In this document: one piece after another, positions 59,560 through 64,000 of the stretch
Position numbering within the stretch: the first letter of the stretch is position 1
Layout: every line of letters starts with the position of its first letter
Program-made: the position numbers and the translations under genes
Notes under the pieces: model-generated
The model's input: only the letters and a program-made list of their open reading frames with translations
What the model was told of the DNA's origin: nothing
Databases searched by the model: none
Assembly (NCBI GenBank): GCA_024349245.1
Contig: JALDNG010000406.1
Span: 1 to 64,000, forward strand
Length of the DNA stretch: 64,000 nucleotides
Source: Neodontobutis hainanensis
Lineage: Eukaryota; Chordata; Actinopteri; Gobiiformes; Odontobutidae
Direction: 5' to 3'

Positions 59560-60080
59560 AGAAAGCAGGCCAAGCCCTTTTACCAGATAGAGCAGCTGAA
59601 ACAAATTCCTGACAAGCTGTTTAACAGTGAGTAGACACTGTTCACACTGAGTTTTCAGCTGATGTGGGCTGGCATCAGTCCAACAGCTGGGTAATTCTAG
59701 TAAACAGTGAGCAAAGCTTGACTCTAGGACACTGCTAAAACTACAAAAGGTTGACTTCTAGTATGTATCTTGTCTATTAAAAGTACTGTATTGAGGACCA
59801 CCATATGTCCTAGTTTACATTTTTTAGTGTCCAAGCAGCAAGACACCTTTGTTTTTGTTTTTCGAATGCATAACTAAATGCATAAAATAACTAAAAGCTA
59901 AGAAGCACAAATTTAATCAGCTTATTGCAAATTATTTTGATTTCATTAATTCCATACATCAAAAACTGTGGCGTAATAACTACTTATAATATATAAATAT
60001 ATATTAAAATTGACACCACTCATCTAAACAAATCTTTCATTAGTTTCATTGGGTGGCATCTATGTCAAAAGTCTAAATGT
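59560..60080. other. Intergenic DNA, nothing recognised
   Basis: No exon or named repeat supported. Confidence 0.4.
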
Positions 60081-60087
60081 GAAGTTA

Positions 60088-60300
60088 CAGTGGCAAGAAA
60101 ATGTGTGAACCTTTCAGAATTTCATGGTTTTCTGAATAAATTTGTCTTAAAATGTGATCTGAGCTATTTTCAAGGGTATTGACAAACATAATGTTTCTAA
60201 AAATAATTACACTAAAAAATTCTAATCTTTTATGTCTTTATTGAACACACTCATTCAACATTCAAAATGGCAGTGGAAATAGTGAGTTAATAACTGGTTG
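60088..60300 (+). mobile_element. Tc1-type 5' end fragment
   Basis: Starts TACAGTGGCAAGAAAATGTG after a TA-like site, then aacctttcagaatttcatgg and tctgaataaatttgtcttaa. It shares its terminal repeat with 2156 and 34410 (reverse), and the block gtctttattgaacacactca with 16205. Only the non-coding end is left. Confidence 0.7.
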
Positions 60301-60604
60301 ACCTAGGTCATGGTGGCAGATTTAGGGTTTTTTATTTGTCGCCCTATTTTGGCTCACATGTTGCAGGCCGAATTTACACATCAATTCATCATGCAGCCAT
60401 ATATTTTTAAAAAGGCTATATGTAACTTTTTAAGATCAAACAACATTTTTATTTGCTCAAATATGAGCCGACCATAATTAGATGAGACGACTGAGACCTT
60501 CATTGTTAAAAATTGTTGTATCTATGAGTCTGTAGGCTTATTTCATTGTGCAGAATTCAGATGTGATGTAGCGCTGGCTGACTGGCCTTGCACTGCCCAG
60601 ACAC

Positions 60605-61850
60605 CAAAAAAAAAATCGGAAAAAAAAAAAAAATGATTTTATCGAGCGAGTCCCGCTGTGGAAAACAGGAGTGTGACTGACAACAGGGAAGGAGTGAACA
60701 AAGGCAGAGTGGAGAGAACTGCGGTACTGCTGCTACCTTGCTACTTTGGGGATAAAACAGACACTGAACCTGCTTTTTTTATTGAAAAGGTAAGACATCA
60801 TTACAGACCATATATAATAAATTGTCGTGTTTTGATTTTAGCTGTCCCATGCTTTTAAAACATGGATGCTAAGCAGCTAACAGGAATGATAACTCATTAT
60901 AAGTTACTTGCTTGTGAATTCTGAGAAATCTGAGTGAATTATGATCTTGACTACAGAGGCTTATGAGTCTGATACATTTGCTGTCTTGGCTTTGCTAATG
61001 CTAACTCTGTGGCATTATGGGGTTACACTGGTTTGTTTGTTCAATAACCTTCACCAGAGATAACGTGAGCCATGACAACTTTATAAATGTAGTCGGGATG
61101 TAATATAGGATGTAATTGTTATTACAGCCCGTCTAATGTTAACTCTGTCACATTTCTGGCATTAGTTGTCTCGTTATATTTACTGGTCTGTTTATAGTAA
61201 CAAAAATCACATCTGTTTGTCTCTCAGTTTTGATCAAAAGTTTGACATACAATAGCACTTAGACTAAATTCAATGTATTTCAGGGTCTGGTGGTGCGGAG
61301 TACTGCACCACGTCAGCGGAGAGCACGAGTGGACCCTCTGCAGATGACAGCATGCTCCTCTGGATGAAACTCTGACAAAGAGATCAAACCATCAGGTTCT
61401 GCAGCACGAGGCCCTGTCACAGACTGGACTCAACAGACGTGTTTAAAGAATGTGGACAAATGTCTTCTCTTTTGGTATGATATAAAACTTTATTTTACTT
61501 ACAGGAGCTGTTGTTAGTATATATGCCAGAGCTGAATGTGTGGAAAAACACAATGAAACAACAACATATTAATACTAATAATGTTTTATTATTTCAACAC
61601 TAACGTGTACACGCAGTAAAGGTGGCCAAAGACTACAGCTACACCCCTCGGCTGCAGAGAAGAATTTGGGGGAATAGTCTAAAGTCTCATGGGGGACTCC
61701 CACGAGGACAGATGACCCTCGGGCCCTTGGTCTTCTCACTGGAGTTGTGCTCGCACCTACAGCTGAACTGGCACAGACACAACTCCACAGAGGACAGGTG
61801 TGTCAGTCACTCTCATAAGAACCATTATGTTTAGGTCTCATGCAAAGATG
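60605..61850. other. Unrecognised stretch with exon-like pieces
   Basis: Candidate pieces are 60658-60788, ending DTEPAFFIEK at a GTAAGA donor; 61285-61374 after a GTATTTCAG acceptor (SGGAEYCTTSAEST, stop at 61372-61374); and 61622-61834 (DYSYTPRLQRRIWGNSLKSH). They are GC-richer than the surroundings, but I recognise no protein. They may be a degraded transposon gene. Confidence 0.2.
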
Positions 61851-61904
61851 GAAAAGTCTTTATTTATCAGCTTTACTCAAGAATTTCTAAGTGCACTTAA
61901 CTAC

Positions 61905-62095
61905 ATTTACATTTACATTAACATTACATTTATTAATTTAGTAGATCTTAGACCTTATCCAAAGCGACTTAAATTGAGCTTCTAATTACCAGTGTTACAG
62001 CCTCTGGAGACAAGGTGGGTTAAGTGTCTTGCCTAAGGACACAACAACAGTATGAACTGTGGGGAGAGTGGGAATCGAACCCACTACCAAGGGCA
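61905..62095 (-). mobile_element. tRNA-derived SINE, family A, minus orientation
   Basis: ccttatccaaagcgacttaa is the reversed tail, gttaagtgtcttgcctaagg the body, and gagtgggaatcgaacccact the reversed B box. The same family as 14698-14910. The A-box end is lost at about 62095. Confidence 0.8.
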
Positions 62096-62099
62096 GCAA

Positions 62100-64000
62100 C
62101 AAAACGAGGCTGTGCATCAATGCAACATTTCTTTATTATAAATATGTGAAGGAAAGAATCTATAATTGTATAAACAATAATCTGTATAAACCGTGCAATT
62201 GAAAAAACACCATGTGGTGGGCTGAGACACCCTGTAGGCAGCATTTCTTTTTTAGATCTGTTTGCATGACTGCAGTTCAGGCACCACGCTGGCTGAGCCC
62301 TCTTGGTTTGGCTGGTTCTGGTGTGGCTCTGTCTGTTTTTCCATCACATTCAGAAAAAACCCTGGCAGACAAGTTCCAACTATCTGGAGAACTTCTTTGT
62401 CACTCTGCATGAAAATGGAACAACATTGTTTAAATTACATATTTTATTTGGGTGTGTAATAATTTCTGTAGATATATCTGCCTCTTTTGTCTTGGCAGCA
62501 GTCAGATGAGCGGGTCGGTCTGTCCTCCTCACTGACAGCTCCAGATCATGCTCTCTAGTACAGTTATGGTACACAGAAACAAGCAAAACTCCTTAACAAA
62601 ACACCAAACATAAGTTTTACAGTGGAGCTTGTCACTGATGTGCTACACAAGGGGGTTTAGGAGCAGTGCAGCTGTTTAGACATTACCATAAAAATGTCTA
62701 TTATTAACATATAAAAATGAAGTGCTCCAACATTTGTGCAAAGACTCAATAAAATAACATTAATAGGAACACGTGTACAGTATCCTGTCTGATATAAGTT
62801 CACTAACTTTAGCTGTTATCCTGCTGAGATTGTGAGCCTCGGTGAAACCTAACTACGTGAGTTGTTGATGTAGCTGCTCAGCTAACGTTCGCTATTTTAG
62901 GCAAATGTTACATGCAGTTGATAATATATCATACAAAGTTAGCGTTGGCTCTAACTGCTGTATTGTGTTGAACAACCCTTTATAAAACATGCCATTGTCA
63001 AACATTAGTTGCCCTTTATCTCCCATGTCTCAGTTGTCTTTACTGCTGTGACAACACTCAAGTCAAATATAGTTTACTCTCAATAAAGTAAATGTTGAAG
63101 TCCTGTTACAGTTGTAACTGGCTGTCTGTTGCTCCGTTTACCCAGTCGTGCATGTACAACCACACGCCAGCAAGAGCGAGCAGGACACTGAGTGCAGTTC
63201 TCCTAACGGCCACTGGTGTCAGTAACTGTTTTTCTGAAAGTTGCCCCTTTACACTTTACCTTGTAATTGTTAATATTGATGCATTATATGTGTAAACATT
63301 TAAAATATTCTACCTAAACCTATAATATTACTTAACTGTTAATCATTTCTTGTGTGAACCTTTCCAGGTAACTTAACATCTGAGCTTTATTCCTGTCTTA
63401 TGGAGTTATTTGTTATGACACTGGTAAAAGTCTCACTTATTCTTCATGTCTTGTAGATGATGGCAAACACAGTCACTGAATCATAACTGTTTAAAGATGC
63501 AGATTATTACAGTAAGCCAGTAAAGTTTCATTTTCACAACACCCTCCATGACTTCTTAAAGCAATAGAGGTTCTAGCTGCACTGTGCATAACTCTGACGC
63601 AGTCTGCAGCCGCTTAACCTGCTGCTTTACTGACAGACAATACACTCTCTGATCCTCTCACAGAGTAAAGGCTCAGGGGCCAGTCACACTCATTACAGGC
63701 TGCTCTGTGGGAACTGCTGCAGAGCTTACTGTCCTCTGTGTCTTGGGTTAGACATTTGCAGTCACTATATTTAAAGCTTGCTGTTAGAGCTTGAACTATT
63801 TTAACCTATAAGTCATCATTAAATATTTTGTGTTTGTGTTTGTGATGAGAGAGGGGTTAAAACAGTGTGTGTTTAAGCTTTTTGGACTTAATTTTTAATA
63901 CAGAGCTTACGTTGCTTTTTGCTCATACCACAAGGACATGTGTCCCAGTGTTTGTATTAATTACAAGTGGATTTATGCAAATGACCCATGAGTAATTTTG
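62100..64000. other. Intergenic DNA, nothing recognised
   Basis: Short overlapping frames near 62212-62586 on both strands have no recognised homology. No array or named repeat. The right edge of the window cuts unremarkable AT-rich DNA. Confidence 0.4.

Overview
The window is vertebrate, almost certainly teleost fish, genomic DNA. It is AT-rich, has very long introns, and carries Tc1/mariner, hAT-like, Ty3/gypsy, L2-, RTE- and R4-type retrotransposon relics, tRNA-derived SINEs and long TA and TG microsatellites. The evidence is spliced coding sequence with clean GT-AG junctions and fish-type repeats. The species cannot be named from this sequence.

One host gene can be supported: phosphatidylethanolamine N-methyltransferase (pemt) on the + strand. 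Five exons are visible (18861-18976, 35353-35498, 40731-40842, 48109-48183, 51418-51472). Their phases fit and they give one 167-residue reading frame ending in TAA, collinear with human PEMT from about residue 32 to the C-terminus. The N-terminal exon, about 31 residues, was not found in the 18.8 kb upstream and probably lies left of the window. Most of the window is therefore pemt intron; 51473 onward is 3' UTR and intergenic DNA.

Layout. 1-18860 (intron): a hairpin MITE, a Tc1 relic, a possible MADF-like exon, a 5' LTR with broken gypsy gag-pol, a TIR-bounded element holding a 31-bp minisatellite, a SINE next to a LINE 3' end, and a reverse-oriented Tc1 copy. 18977-35352 (intron): a SINE, microsatellites, LINE pieces, a 1.3 kb Tc1 element with both ends, a Tc1 split by a nested insertion, an RTE LINE 3' end and hairpins. 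35499-48108 (introns): paired copies of an unnamed repeat, an L2 LINE, and a hAT-type element with a perfect 8-bp target duplication. 48184-51417 (intron): a microsatellite, a SINE and an internally deleted R4-type LINE. 51473-64000: 3' UTR, another SINE, a second hAT-type element with a perfect 8-bp duplication, a TTAA-flanked foldback element, and Tc1 relics.

No intact transposase, reverse transcriptase or novel gene system was found. The observations most worth checking are two apparent changes at reported SAM-binding residues of Pemt, two precisely bounded hAT-type elements, the foldback element, a templated inverted duplication inside a Tc1 copy, and a few exon-like open stretches whose owners I do not recognise.
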